Shown: positions 57,200 through 64,000 of the stretch, piece by piece
Layout of the letters: every line of letters begins with the position of its first letter
Position numbering within the stretch: the first letter of the stretch is position 1
Source: an uncultured Ramlibacter sp.
GTDB lineage: Bacteria > Pseudomonadota > Gammaproteobacteria > Burkholderiales > Burkholderiaceae_C
Length of the DNA: 64,000 nt
Assembly: GCF_936925435.1 (NCBI RefSeq)
Contig: NZ_CAKZHQ010000002.1
Location: forward strand, 248,001 to 312,000
Direction: 5' to 3'
The notes under the pieces: generated by a model
Databases searched by the model: none
What the model saw: only the letters and a program-made list of their open reading frames with translations
What the model was told of the DNA's origin: nothing
Translations under genes and position numbers: made by a program

Positions 57200-57244
57200 C
57201 AACGGGAACGCTTAAGTGATTGAATTCAAACGGCGTGGGGAAAG

Positions 57245-57276
57245 AAAAAAGGGCGCGTCGAGTGGTGACGCGCCCT
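57245..57276 (-). terminator. Terminator-like hairpin upstream of lepA
   Basis: Minus-strand reading: AGGGCGCGTC, a 7-nt loop, GACGCGCCCT, then a run of six T. The stem is 10 bp and perfect. It lies 51 bp before the lepA ATG and 350 bp beyond the mucD terminator, so it could end a short leader or small RNA, or act as an attenuator for lepA. Confidence 0.8.
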
Positions 57277-57315
57277 GAACCAACAATCTATGGCAACTGC
57301 GATAGTTGGAACTTC

Positions 57316-57321
57316 ATTGTA
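57316..57321 (-). promoter_or_regulatory. -10-like box upstream of the lepA leader hairpin
   Basis: TACAAT on the minus strand, about 40 bp before the hairpin at 57276; the -35 region is weak. A transcript starting here and ending at the hairpin would be about 65-70 nt. Confidence 0.35.
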
Positions 57322-57391
57322 GGCAAAAAGCCCGGGCAGTACAGACGTGGGGACGCCAAAACAGGGTCGTTGCAGGCCAGCAACAGGAATT

Positions 57392-57459
57392 TTATACACA
57401 GCTTATCAACAAAATTGGTGGGCAAGTACTGGGACAACATGTGGGCGATCTGTGGATCG
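57392..57459 (+). promoter_or_regulatory. Cluster of DnaA-box-like 9-mers
   Basis: TTATACACA (57392-57400) matches the TTATNCACA consensus fully. TTATCAACA (57403-57411) differs at one position. TGTGGATCG (57451-57459) is a two-mismatch box on the other strand. They lie in AT-rich, gene-free DNA. Binding is not shown. Confidence 0.4.
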
Positions 57460-57625
57460 GCTGTGCAACACCCGGAATCTTCTCGCATCGTGGTCGGCAG
57501 CGTTTTTGTTATGCGTCTAATTGCCAATGCGCAGGACGGATTCTATCGAAAAACGTCATTAGCCCGGCGATTAAGTAAGCGTGCGCAAACTTTCTTTTTG
57601 ATCTCTGGCCATCAAAAAATATTTT

Positions 57626-57662
57626 GAAAAAAGCCCCAAACCCGACTTCGGGCTGGGGCTTT
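57626..57662 (-). terminator. Intrinsic terminator after mucD
   Basis: Minus-strand reading: AAAGCCCCA, an inner stem-loop CCCG/CGGG, TGGGGCTTT, then a T-run. It lies about 20 bp after the mucD stop and marks the end of the rpoE-rseA-rseB-mucD transcript. Confidence 0.88.
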
Positions 57663-57681
57663 GCAGGCCGGGGTTGCAGAT

Positions 57682-59169
57682 TCAGCGCAGAGGGCGAATC
57701 AACAAGTAAGTGGCAAGCTCACCGCGGCGCAGCAGAACCGGGACAGGCTTGGTCTTGTCCACCTTGGCCACCACAGCGTCGAATTCGCGCAGGCTGCCGA
57801 CTTCGGTGTTGCCGATGGCCACGATGATGTCGCCCTCGCGGATGCCTGCACGGGCGGCCGCTTCGGCCACCGACTCGACCTTGACGCCGCCCTTGAGCTT
57901 GAGCTCCTTCTTCTGCGCCTCGGGCAGGTCGCTGACCACCAGGCCGATCGACTGCGCCGCCGGAGAACCCTTGGGCTTGTCGTCCTTGGCTGGAGCCTTG
58001 GTGGCGACCTTTTCCGGCTCGATCTCGGCGATCTGCACACCCAGGTCCTTGGAGCCGCCGCGCCGGAAGACGGTCAGGGTCGACTTGGTGCCCGGCTTGG
58101 TATTGCCCACCAGGCGCGGCAAGTCGGTGGCCTTCTCGATGGCCTTGCCGTCGAACTTGGTGATGATGTCGCCCGCCTCCACGCCCGCCTTGTCGGCCGG
58201 CGAGCCGCTTTCGACGCTGCGCACCAGGGCACCCTGCGGCTTGCCCAGGCCGATGGACTCGGCGACATCCTTGGTCACCTGGTCGATCTGCACGCCGATG
58301 CGCCCGCGCGAGACCCGGCCGGTGGGCGAGCGCAGCTGTTCGGCCACGCGGATGGCCTCGTCGATGGGAATGGCGAAGGAGATGCCCATGAAGCCGCCCG
58401 AGCGCGAATAGATCTGGCTGTTGATGCCCACCACCTCGCCGCGCATGTTGATCAGGGGGCCGCCAGAATTGCCGGGGTTGATCGCCACGTCGGTCTGGAT
58501 GAAGGGCAGGTAGTCGCCCGTGTCGCGCTGCTTGGCGCTGACGATGCCTGCGGTGACTGTGTTTTCCAGGCCGAAGGGCGAACCGATCGCCATCACCCAT
58601 TCGCCGACCTTGAGGCGGTTGACGTCGCCGATCTTGACCGCCGGCAGGCCGGTGGCTTCGATCTTGACCACGGCCACGTCGGTGCGCTTGTCGGGCGTGC
58701 CGACGATGCGGGCCTTGAACTCGCGCTTGTCCGGCAGGGTGACCAGCACCTCTTCGGCGCCGTCCACCACATGGGCATTGGTCATGACGAAACCGTCCGA
58801 ACTCAGGATGAAGCCGGAACCGACCCCGCGCGGCTGTGCCTCCTCGTCCTGCGGACGGTTCGGGCGCGGCCCCTGGCGCGGCGCGTTGGGCATGGGCTGG
58901 CCGAAAAAGCGGCGGAAGAACTCCTGCATTTCCTCGTCCATGGCACCGGGCGCGGCGCTGCCGGGGGCGGCGCGCTTTTCCAGCGTGCGGATATTGACCA
59001 CCGCGGGCCCGACCTGTTCGACCAGATCGGTGAAATCAGGCAGGGAGCGCGGCTGCGGCGCCGACTGGGCCACCACCGGCTGGACGGCAACCAGAGCCAT
59101 GGTCCCGGCGGCGGCCAGCGCGCCCACCAGCGCGTATGAACGCATTTTTTTCCAATCGATCTGGAGCAT
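57682..59169 (-). CDS. mucD: Periplasmic serine protease/chaperone of the DegP/HtrA family
   Basis: Degrades or refolds damaged envelope proteins. The 495 residues have a signal peptide (cleavage after VAQ, about residue 35), a trypsin-like domain with triad His133 (TNAHVVDG), Asp164 (RTDVAVVKI) and Ser235 (NPGNSGGPLI), and two PDZ domains (about 290-375 and 405-490). It sits last in the sigma-E locus, as mucD does in Pseudomonas, 99 bp after rseB. Confidence 0.95.
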   Translation of the reverse strand: MLQIDWKKMRSYALVGALAAAGTMALVAVQPVVAQSAPQPRSLPDFTDLVEQVGPAVVNIRTLEKRAAPGSAAPGAMDEEMQEFFRRFFGQPMPNAPRQGPRPNRPQDEEAQPRGVGSGFILSSDGFVMTNAHVVDGAEEVLVTLPDKREFKARIVGTPDKRTDVAVVKIEATGLPAVKIGDVNRLKVGEWVMAIGSPFGLENTVTAGIVSAKQRDTGDYLPFIQTDVAINPGNSGGPLINMRGEVVGINSQIYSRSGGFMGISFAIPIDEAIRVAEQLRSPTGRVSRGRIGVQIDQVTKDVAESIGLGKPQGALVRSVESGSPADKAGVEAGDIITKFDGKAIEKATDLPRLVGNTKPGTKSTLTVFRRGGSKDLGVQIAEIEPEKVATKAPAKDDKPKGSPAAQSIGLVVSDLPEAQKKELKLKGGVKVESVAEAAARAGIREGDIIVAIGNTEVGSLREFDAVVAKVDKTKPVPVLLRRGELATYLLIRPLR

Positions 59170-59268
59170 GTGGACCTCTAAAGATGTCTTGATGGGAATC
59201 GGGCAATCCGGATTGGTTCACCAGCGCCTTGCAAACGTCTTGCAAAGCGGCCCTGCGCAATTGGGGGC

Positions 59269-60318
59269 TTACTTGCGCCGCTCAAGGCTTTGCGCAAAGG
59301 CCCGCAGAGTCTGTGCCGGCACCTCGCCCACGGCCGTGAGCCACCAGTCCTGAATGCGCCGGGTCAGGGTCTGCGTGGCACCGACCGAGAACAGACCTTC
59401 CTGCGAATGGCGCTGGCGCTCGTAGGGCTCGACGAAGAGCGAGACGGATGCCAGGCCGTCGGAGAAGATCCATTGCATGGTGCCTTCGGGCGCCGAGGCA
59501 GAACCGGCCGGGCGCTTGTAGCAACTCATGGGCTTGAAACCAGCCACGGCCACCTTGAGCGTCCAGCCTTCGGCGGCGGCGCTGGTGCGGGCGGCCTCCG
59601 ACTTCTCGACGCGCCAGCCCTCGGGCGCGGCCATCATCTGGGCCAGCTTGTCCATGCGCACGGGCGCATCCAGCTGCAGCTCGGAAAAAGCCGCCTGCTC
59701 GAGCACCGTGCCGTCGGTGTCCAGGGTCTGCAGCTTGACCACCAGGCCGGACTTCTTCTCGCTCCAGATGCGGTAGCCAAAGCGCAGGTTGTCCCGTGGC
59801 GCCAGTTGCACCACGTCGGCGTCAAAGCCAGCCACCCGGTCCTGGCCGATGCGGCGGGCGCCATAGAACTCCGCCAGGGCGGTTTCGTTGGACTTGAGCA
59901 GTTCCGGGAACATGCCCAGGGAATCGCGCTTTTCGGTGCGCACCACCCGCGCCTCGGGCAGAAAGGTGACGACCTCGTCGTTGCGCCGGAAAGTGGAGCG
60001 CGGCACGCCGGTGAGGATTTCCACGCGCTCGATCTGCTGCTCCCCATCGCAGGCGTGCCAGATCTTGGCGCTGGACATGGCGCCGGCGTTGGACGAGACC
60101 ACAAAGGTTCCGATGTAGCTGCGCTGGCGCGATGCTTCGTGCATGCGCATCAGCCATTCGGACACGTTGCGCTCGGCCGGCTTGGCGGCAACGGCCGGAA
60201 CCGCGCTCTGGCCATGGGCCAGGCCGATGGCCGCCAGCGCGCCCAATGCCACCAGAGCGCGCAGGCCCAGGAGGCGCGGATGCCAGGCGGCAGTGCGGAT
60301 CAGGCTGTGGCTGCTCAA
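59269..60318 (-). CDS. rseB: Sigma-E regulatory protein RseB/MucB
   Basis: A periplasmic protein that binds RseA and protects it from proteolysis until lipopolysaccharide or protein stress releases it. The 349 residues have a signal peptide ending near GLAHGQSA and the two-domain RseB fold (SYIGTFVVSSNAGAMSSAKIWHACDG, EQIERVE-type strand). No in-frame ATG precedes the signal peptide. The start is most likely the TTG at 60318 within the rseA stop (TTGA overlap), implying coupling. Confidence 0.92.
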   Translation of the reverse strand: MSSHSLIRTAAWHPRLLGLRALVALGALAAIGLAHGQSAVPAVAAKPAERNVSEWLMRMHEASRQRSYIGTFVVSSNAGAMSSAKIWHACDGEQQIERVEILTGVPRSTFRRNDEVVTFLPEARVVRTEKRDSLGMFPELLKSNETALAEFYGARRIGQDRVAGFDADVVQLAPRDNLRFGYRIWSEKKSGLVVKLQTLDTDGTVLEQAAFSELQLDAPVRMDKLAQMMAAPEGWRVEKSEAARTSAAAEGWTLKVAVAGFKPMSCYKRPAGSASAPEGTMQWIFSDGLASVSLFVEPYERQRHSQEGLFSVGATQTLTRRIQDWWLTAVGEVPAQTLRAFAQSLERRK

Positions 60319-60890
60319 CGCGCCGGCCCTTCAAACGTGGCATTGCGCAGGAAGCCTGCGGGCGCCTGCAGGGCCGAGGCCCCGCCGAACTGGCGGTGGG
60401 CTGCCATCAATTCGTCCAGGCGGGCATCGCGGATCATGACGCCGCTGCCAACCGGCGCCGGCGCGGCCGCCAGTTGGGCCTGCTCGGGCTTGCCGGACTG
60501 GCTTGCCAGCACGGTCCAGCCGATCGCCGCAACCGCCGCCATGGAGGCCACACCGGCCACCATCTTCCAGCGGAAGCTGGCATCGTTGACTGCCGGCTTT
60601 GCAGCACCTGATTGGCCATGAGCCACCGTGGATTGGACCTCAGAAGCTATCGAATTAATAGCAAAAGAGGGCTCCTGGGCCAGCCGCAGCTGCAGCTTCG
60701 CGAGAAAAGCGGTGTCCACCGGGCCGGCCGCAAGCTCGCTCGAACGCAGCACATCGCCGATCAGGTGGTAGGCCTGCCAGGTGTCCCGGGCGGACGGATC
60801 GTGGGCGACGAGCTGCACGCAGCGCGCGAATTCCTCGCCCTGCAACTGGCCATCGGCGAGCGCCGAAATTGTTTCCTGCGTAGTCATCAT
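60315..60890 (-). CDS. rseA: Anti-sigma-E factor RseA/MucA
   Basis: An inner-membrane anti-sigma factor: an N-terminal RseA domain (ETISALADGQLQGEEFARC ... DTWQAYHLIGDVLRSSEL) binding RpoE, a linker, one transmembrane segment (VAGVASMAAVAAIGWTVLA) and a short periplasmic tail. ATG 60890 (MMTTQETISAL) is preceded by GGGACGAAG and is preferred over an ATG eight codons upstream. The cytoplasmic linker AINSIASEVQSTVAHG is encoded by a GCTAT mini-repeat copy, in the same reading frame as in trpF and era. Confidence 0.93.
   Translation of the reverse strand: MMTTQETISALADGQLQGEEFARCVQLVAHDPSARDTWQAYHLIGDVLRSSELAAGPVDTAFLAKLQLRLAQEPSFAINSIASEVQSTVAHGQSGAAKPAVNDASFRWKMVAGVASMAAVAAIGWTVLASQSGKPEQAQLAAAPAPVGSGVMIRDARLDELMAAHRQFGGASALQAPAGFLRNATFEGPAR
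60607..60662 (-). repeat. GCTAT mini-repeat, copy 5 (inside rseA)
   Basis: On the minus strand: GCTAT-N7-ATAGC (60662-60646, perfect arms), 18 bases, GGTGGCT (60627-60621, one mismatch), then CCAAT. It encodes the linker between the RpoE-binding domain and the membrane helix. Confidence 0.78.
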
Positions 60891-60920
60891 CTTCGTCCCA
60901 TCAACTTGCCGCATTGCCGT

Positions 60921-61556
60921 TCACCAGCGCTTGCCCGACTGGTTTTCCAGCAGGGGCTTGACCTTGGCCGAGATCGCCTCGCGCGCCCGGAAGATCCGGG
61001 ACCGCACGGTGCCGATCGGGCAATTCATCACTTCCGAGATCTCTTCGTAGCTCAGGCCCTCGATCTCGCGCAGGGTCACTGCCTGGCGTAACTCCTCGGG
61101 CAGGGCCTCCATGGCCGAGTTAACCGCAGCGGCGATTTCCTTGGCGGCGAGCACTGTTTCGGGGGTTTCGGCGGTGGTTAGTTCATTCTCGACGGCGGAA
61201 GTTTCATCGTCTTCATCACCGCCGCGAAAGGAGTTTTCCGACACCAGAGGATTGCGCTTGAGGTCGCCCAGGGTCTTCTTGGCGGTGTTGACCGCGATCC
61301 GGTAGAGCCAGGTGTAGAACTGGGCCTCTCCCCGGAACTGGGCCAGCGCACGGTAGGCACGGATGAAGGTCTCCTGCGCGATGTCCTCGACCAGGTCGAC
61401 GTCGCGCACCATCCGCCCGATCAGCCGCTGGATGCGACGCTGGTACTTCAGCACCAGAAGGTCGTAGGCTCGGGAGTCGCCGGCTACCGTGCGCTCCACC
61501 AGCATCTGGTCGGTGTCGGCGGGACTGGGGGCGGCAACGGGCGGGATCAAGGTCAT
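60921..61556 (-). CDS. rpoE: RNA polymerase sigma factor RpoE (sigma-24/AlgU type)
   Basis: An ECF sigma factor for envelope stress. The 211 residues show region 2 (RAYDLLVLKYQRRIQRLIGR, DVDLVEDIAQETFIRAYRAL, FYTWLYRIAVNTAKK) and region 4 (LREIEGLSYEEISEVMNCPIGTVRSRIFRAREAI, split here as 160-195). An acidic linker (GGDEDDETSAVENE) lies between. The gene is followed by rseA-rseB-mucD in the standard order. Confidence 0.96.
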   Translation of the reverse strand: MTLIPPVAAPSPADTDQMLVERTVAGDSRAYDLLVLKYQRRIQRLIGRMVRDVDLVEDIAQETFIRAYRALAQFRGEAQFYTWLYRIAVNTAKKTLGDLKRNPLVSENSFRGGDEDDETSAVENELTTAETPETVLAAKEIAAAVNSAMEALPEELRQAVTLREIEGLSYEEISEVMNCPIGTVRSRIFRAREAISAKVKPLLENQSGKRW

Positions 61557-62020
61557 GGTTTCGCTGCCGGCGGCCGGGCCCCGGCCAGCGCGTCGGGTGT
61601 GGCGCGCGAATATACCGCACGGCGCAGGTCGCCCCAGCGTTCAGGGCAGGCCGCGCGATCGAGCCAGAGCCACTGGGCCGCGCCCCTGCCCTCGCCGCGG
61701 CCCTGCCAGCGCAGCAGCAGGGCCCGCTGCAGGTCCAGGCTGACCGCCAGCACGCCGGCCTCGGCCGCCAGAGCTGGCCAGAACCAGCCCCGGCCGTCCC
61801 AAGCCAGTTCGCCTTCGGGCAGGCGTCGCCACATGCGCAGAGCGCAGGCGCCGGCCAGGGCCAGCACGGCGGCCACCAGCAGTTGCGCCCCGGCCGAAGG
61901 GGCGGTCTGCCAGGCCCAGGCGGCCGCCGCGGCCGCGCCAAGCAGCCACAGCACCGCCAGAAGGACACCCGGCAAAGACGAACGCCCCACCGGGTAAGTC
62001 ACCGATGGGGCGTTGTGCAT
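61553..62020 (-). CDS. Small membrane protein upstream of rpoE, function unknown
   Basis: A 155-residue protein with two adjacent hydrophobic helices (about 16-38 and 45-65) followed by a soluble tail. A Trp-rich segment (LAWDGRGWFWPALA, GAAQWLWLDRAACPERW) follows. This layout resembles the YgfX/CptA-like group often found next to rpoE or iron-sulfur repair genes, but similarity is loose. ATGA overlap with rpoE shows it is part of that operon. Confidence 0.75.
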   Translation of the reverse strand: MHNAPSVTYPVGRSSLPGVLLAVLWLLGAAAAAAWAWQTAPSAGAQLLVAAVLALAGACALRMWRRLPEGELAWDGRGWFWPALAAEAGVLAVSLDLQRALLLRWQGRGEGRGAAQWLWLDRAACPERWGDLRRAVYSRATPDALAGARPPAAKP

Positions 62021-62057
62021 GGAGAACAGGTCAGGCGCGCTTGAAGAACAGGGCCCA

Positions 62058-62081
62058 CGTTTTTAAAGACGTTTAAAAACG
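62058..62081. promoter_or_regulatory. Perfect AT-rich palindrome over the fabF stop codon
   Basis: CGTTTTTAAA-GACG-TTTAAAAACG: 10-bp perfect arms, 4-nt loop, containing the fabF TAA. No T-run follows on either strand. It could be a weak terminator, a processing site or a protein-binding site for the downstream rpoE operon, which starts about 40 bp further. Confidence 0.35.
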
Positions 62082-63307
62082 AGTGTCCCGTTCGTGCCGC
62101 CGAACCCGAAGTTGTTCTTCACGGCCACGTCAATCTTCATGTCCCGCGCCGTGTTGGCGCAGTAGTCCAGGTCGCACTCCGGGTCCTGGTTGAAGATGTT
62201 GATGGTCGGCGGGCTCTTTTGCTGGTGGATCGCCAGCACGGTGAAAACCGATTCGATGCCGCCGGCGCCGCCCAGCAGGTGGCCGGTCATGGACTTGGTC
62301 GAATTGACAACCAGACTCTTCGCGGCATCGCCGAAAGCGGCCTTGATGGCGTTGGTTTCGTTCAGGTCACCCAGCGGCGTGGAGGTACCGTGGGCATTGA
62401 GGTACTGCACCTCGTCGGCATTGACGCCGGCATTGCGCAGCGCGCCCACCATGGAGCGGCGCGGGCCATCCACATCGGGTGCGGTCATGTGGTACGCGTC
62501 GGCGCTCATGCCGAATCCGGCAACCTCGGCATAGATCCTGGCGCCGCGCGCCTTGGCATGCTCGTACTCTTCCAGCACCAGCACACCGCCGCCCTCGCCC
62601 AGCACGAAGCCGTCGCGGTCCTTGTCCCAGGGGCGCGAAGCCGTCTTGGGATCGTCGTTGCGGGTGGACAGTGCCCTCGACGACGCGAACCCACCAATGC
62701 CCAGGGGTGAGATGGCGGCTTCAGCGCCACCGGCGACCATCACATCGGCGTCGCCGCACTCGATCAGGCGGGCCGACAGGCCAATGGCGTGCAGGCCTGT
62801 GGTGCAGGCCGTTACCACGGCGATGTTCGGGCCCTTGAATCCGTACTTGATCGACACGTGGCCGGAGATCATGTTGATGATCGAGGCCGGCACAAAAAAC
62901 GGCGAGATGCGGCGCGGCCCGCGGTTGGTCAATTCGGCATGGGTCTGCTCGATCATCGGCAGGCCGCCGATGCCGGCGCCGATGTTCACGCCGATGCGCG
63001 TGGCCAGTTCCCCGTCCAGCGCCTCATTGGTGGGCAAGCCGCTGTCGGCCACCGCCTGGCAGGCCGCAGCCAGGCCCAGGTGGATGAACCTGTCCATGTG
63101 CCGGGCGTCCTTCTCGGGGATGTAGTCTCCGATGTTGAAGCCCTTGGCCTCGCCCGCGAACTTGCAGGCGAAGTTGCCTGCATCGAAGTGGGTGATGAGG
63201 TCAATGCCGGAATTGCCGGCAAGCAGATTGGCCCAGGATTGCTCCACCGTGTTGCCCACGGGGCTGACGCAGCCCAGGCCGGTCACGACGACACGGCGAC
63301 GGCTCAT
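62063..63307 (-). CDS. fabF: 3-oxoacyl-ACP synthase II
   Basis: The elongating condensing enzyme of fatty-acid synthesis. The 414 residues carry the Cys-His-His triad: Cys168 ([13 protein letters not shown]), [12 protein letters not shown] and [15 protein letters not shown]. It lies six bases after acpP, the standard order. Confidence 0.97.
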   Translation of the reverse strand: MSRRRVVVTGLGCVSPVGNTVEQSWANLLAGNSGIDLITHFDAGNFACKFAGEAKGFNIGDYIPEKDARHMDRFIHLGLAAACQAVADSGLPTNEALDGELATRIGVNIGAGIGGLPMIEQTHAELTNRGPRRISPFFVPASIINMISGHVSIKYGFKGPNIAVVTACTTGLHAIGLSARLIECGDADVMVAGGAEAAISPLGIGGFASSRALSTRNDDPKTASRPWDKDRDGFVLGEGGGVLVLEEYEHAKARGARIYAEVAGFGMSADAYHMTAPDVDGPRRSMVGALRNAGVNADEVQYLNAHGTSTPLGDLNETNAIKAAFGDAAKSLVVNSTKSMTGHLLGGAGGIESVFTVLAIHQQKSPPTINIFNQDPECDLDYCANTARDMKIDVAVKNNFGFGGTNGTLVFKRL

Positions 63308-63313
63308 TCCGGA

Positions 63314-63655
<342 letters not shown>

Positions 63656-64000
63656 CTATGCCATGTACATGCCGCCATTGACGTGGAGCTCTTGTCCCGT
63701 CACATAGCCGGCCTGGGGCGAGGCAAGGAATGCCACAGCATGCGCAATATCGCCGGGTTTGCCCAGATGGCCCAGCGGAATCTGGCCCAGCAGCGCCTTT
63801 TGCTGCTCTTCGGGCAGGCCCGACGTCATGTCGGTCTCGATGAAGCCGGGCGCCACGCAATTGACCGTGATACCGCGGCTTCCCAATTCGCGCGCCAATG
63901 CGCGTGTCATGCCCGCCACGCCCGCCTTGGCGGCCGCGTAGTTGGCCTGGCCGGCGTTGCCCGAAGCGCCCACCACCGAAGTGATGCTGATGATGCGGCC
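63656..64000 (-). CDS. fabG: 3-oxoacyl-ACP reductase (partial, 5' end outside the window)
   Basis: The C-terminal 114 residues of a FabG-type SDR, read from the right edge ([18 protein letters not shown]). The catalytic Tyr and Lys are in [18 protein letters not shown], and the C-terminus is [17 protein letters not shown]. The nucleotide-binding half lies beyond base 64000. Order with acpP and fabF is the standard fab cluster. Confidence 0.95.
   Translation of the reverse strand, partial: GRIISITSVVGASGNAGQANYAAAKAGVAGMTRALARELGSRGITVNCVAPGFIETDMTSGLPEEQQKALLGQIPLGHLGKPGDIAHAVAFLASPQAGYVTGQELHVNGGMYMA

Larger units (their letters stand above)
57200..57681. other. AT-rich gene-free region between mucD and lepA
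   Basis: The only gap above 300 bp. From right to left on the minus strand it holds the mucD terminator (57626-57662), an AT-rich stretch, DnaA-box-like sites (57392-57459), a TACAAT -10-like box (57321-57316), and a second terminator hairpin (57276-57245) followed by the lepA start. Small open frames here start with non-ATG codons, lack ribosome-binding sites and resemble nothing I recognise, so I call no protein. Confidence 0.7.

Noticed and set aside
57220-57627. A 135-codon plus-strand frame in the mucD-lepA gap
   Set aside because: It starts with TTG, has no ribosome-binding site, runs through terminator hairpins and shows no family features.
59240-59275. A GGGGGCT motif near the rseB stop as a sixth mini-repeat copy
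   Set aside because: The 17-nt GCTAT...ATAGC part is missing at the required 18-base distance.

Overview
The window is a 64-kb piece of a GC-rich betaproteobacterial chromosome, most likely from the Comamonadaceae (Acidovorax/Polaromonas/Rhodoferax/Variovorax relatives). This rests on gene order: mdh/gntR/sdhCDAB-sdhE-gltA, leuC-entericidin-leuD-leuB-asd-fimV-truA-trpFBA-accD, and fabG-acpP-fabF-rpoE-rseA-rseB-mucD-lepA-lepB-rnc-era-recO-pdxJ-acpS-nagZ. Protein sequences and codon use agree. No rRNA, tRNA, transposase, phage gene or CRISPR array was seen.

Layout. (1) 1-12 kb: central metabolism. A leftward mdh - CitE-like - periplasmic protein - acnB group faces a rightward gntR-sdhCDAB-sdhE-gltA group. 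The GntR gene sits at the divergence, with a 12-bp palindrome placed between the -35 and -10 boxes of its own promoter. (2) 12-25 kb, rightward: a LysR regulator, the leucine genes, asd, fimV, truA, trpFBA and accD. (3) 25-26.3 kb: yggT and a LON-domain protein. (4) 26.3-45.9 kb, all leftward and mostly overlapping: a glycan-biosynthesis operon of about 19 genes. It encodes a UDP-GlcNAc-type dehydratase, an EpsN/PglE-like aminotransferase fused to CBS domains, a NeuD/PglD-like acyltransferase, NeuC, NeuB and NeuA. Together these form a full legionaminic-acid-type nonulosonate pathway. Around them lie a small fatty-acid-like module (two KAS III-like enzymes, a dedicated ACP, an SDR), a Rieske oxygenase, an amidine-forming trio (WbpG-like, HisH-like, HisF-like), an asparagine synthase-like amidotransferase, a GT-B protein, a PglC-like initiating sugar transferase, an HpcH/HpaI-like protein and an MVF/MurJ-type flippase. 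(5) 46-49.3 kb, rightward: lysS, an Hsp70-like protein and a YgjP-like metallopeptidase. (6) 49.4-64 kb, leftward: nagZ to fabG, comprising the sigma-E locus, signal peptidase, ribosome/RNA-processing factors and fatty-acid genes; fabG runs off the right edge.

Two dispersed repeat families overlay this map. Family 1 is a roughly 55-bp element, GCTAT-N7-ATAGC-N18-GGGGGCT-N(8-9)-AATT. Five copies share exactly the same internal spacing. Four lie inside coding regions (trpF, asnB, era, rseA) and one forms the leader of leuB. Family 2 is a 60-80-bp element with a CCCCC-CGA-GGGGG core. Three copies follow directly after stop codons, and one is inserted in frame in the LysR gene. The only gene-free stretch over 300 bp (57200-57681, between lepA and mucD) is AT-rich. 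It holds two leftward intrinsic terminators, a -10 element between them and a small cluster of DnaA-box-like sites.

The most novel-looking system is the nonulosonate operon: a predicted sialic-acid-like sugar with an acyl group supplied by its own ACP/KAS/SDR module and further changed by a Rieske oxygenase and an amidine-forming enzyme set. Product structure and cell location (O-antigen, capsule or flagellin) are inference.
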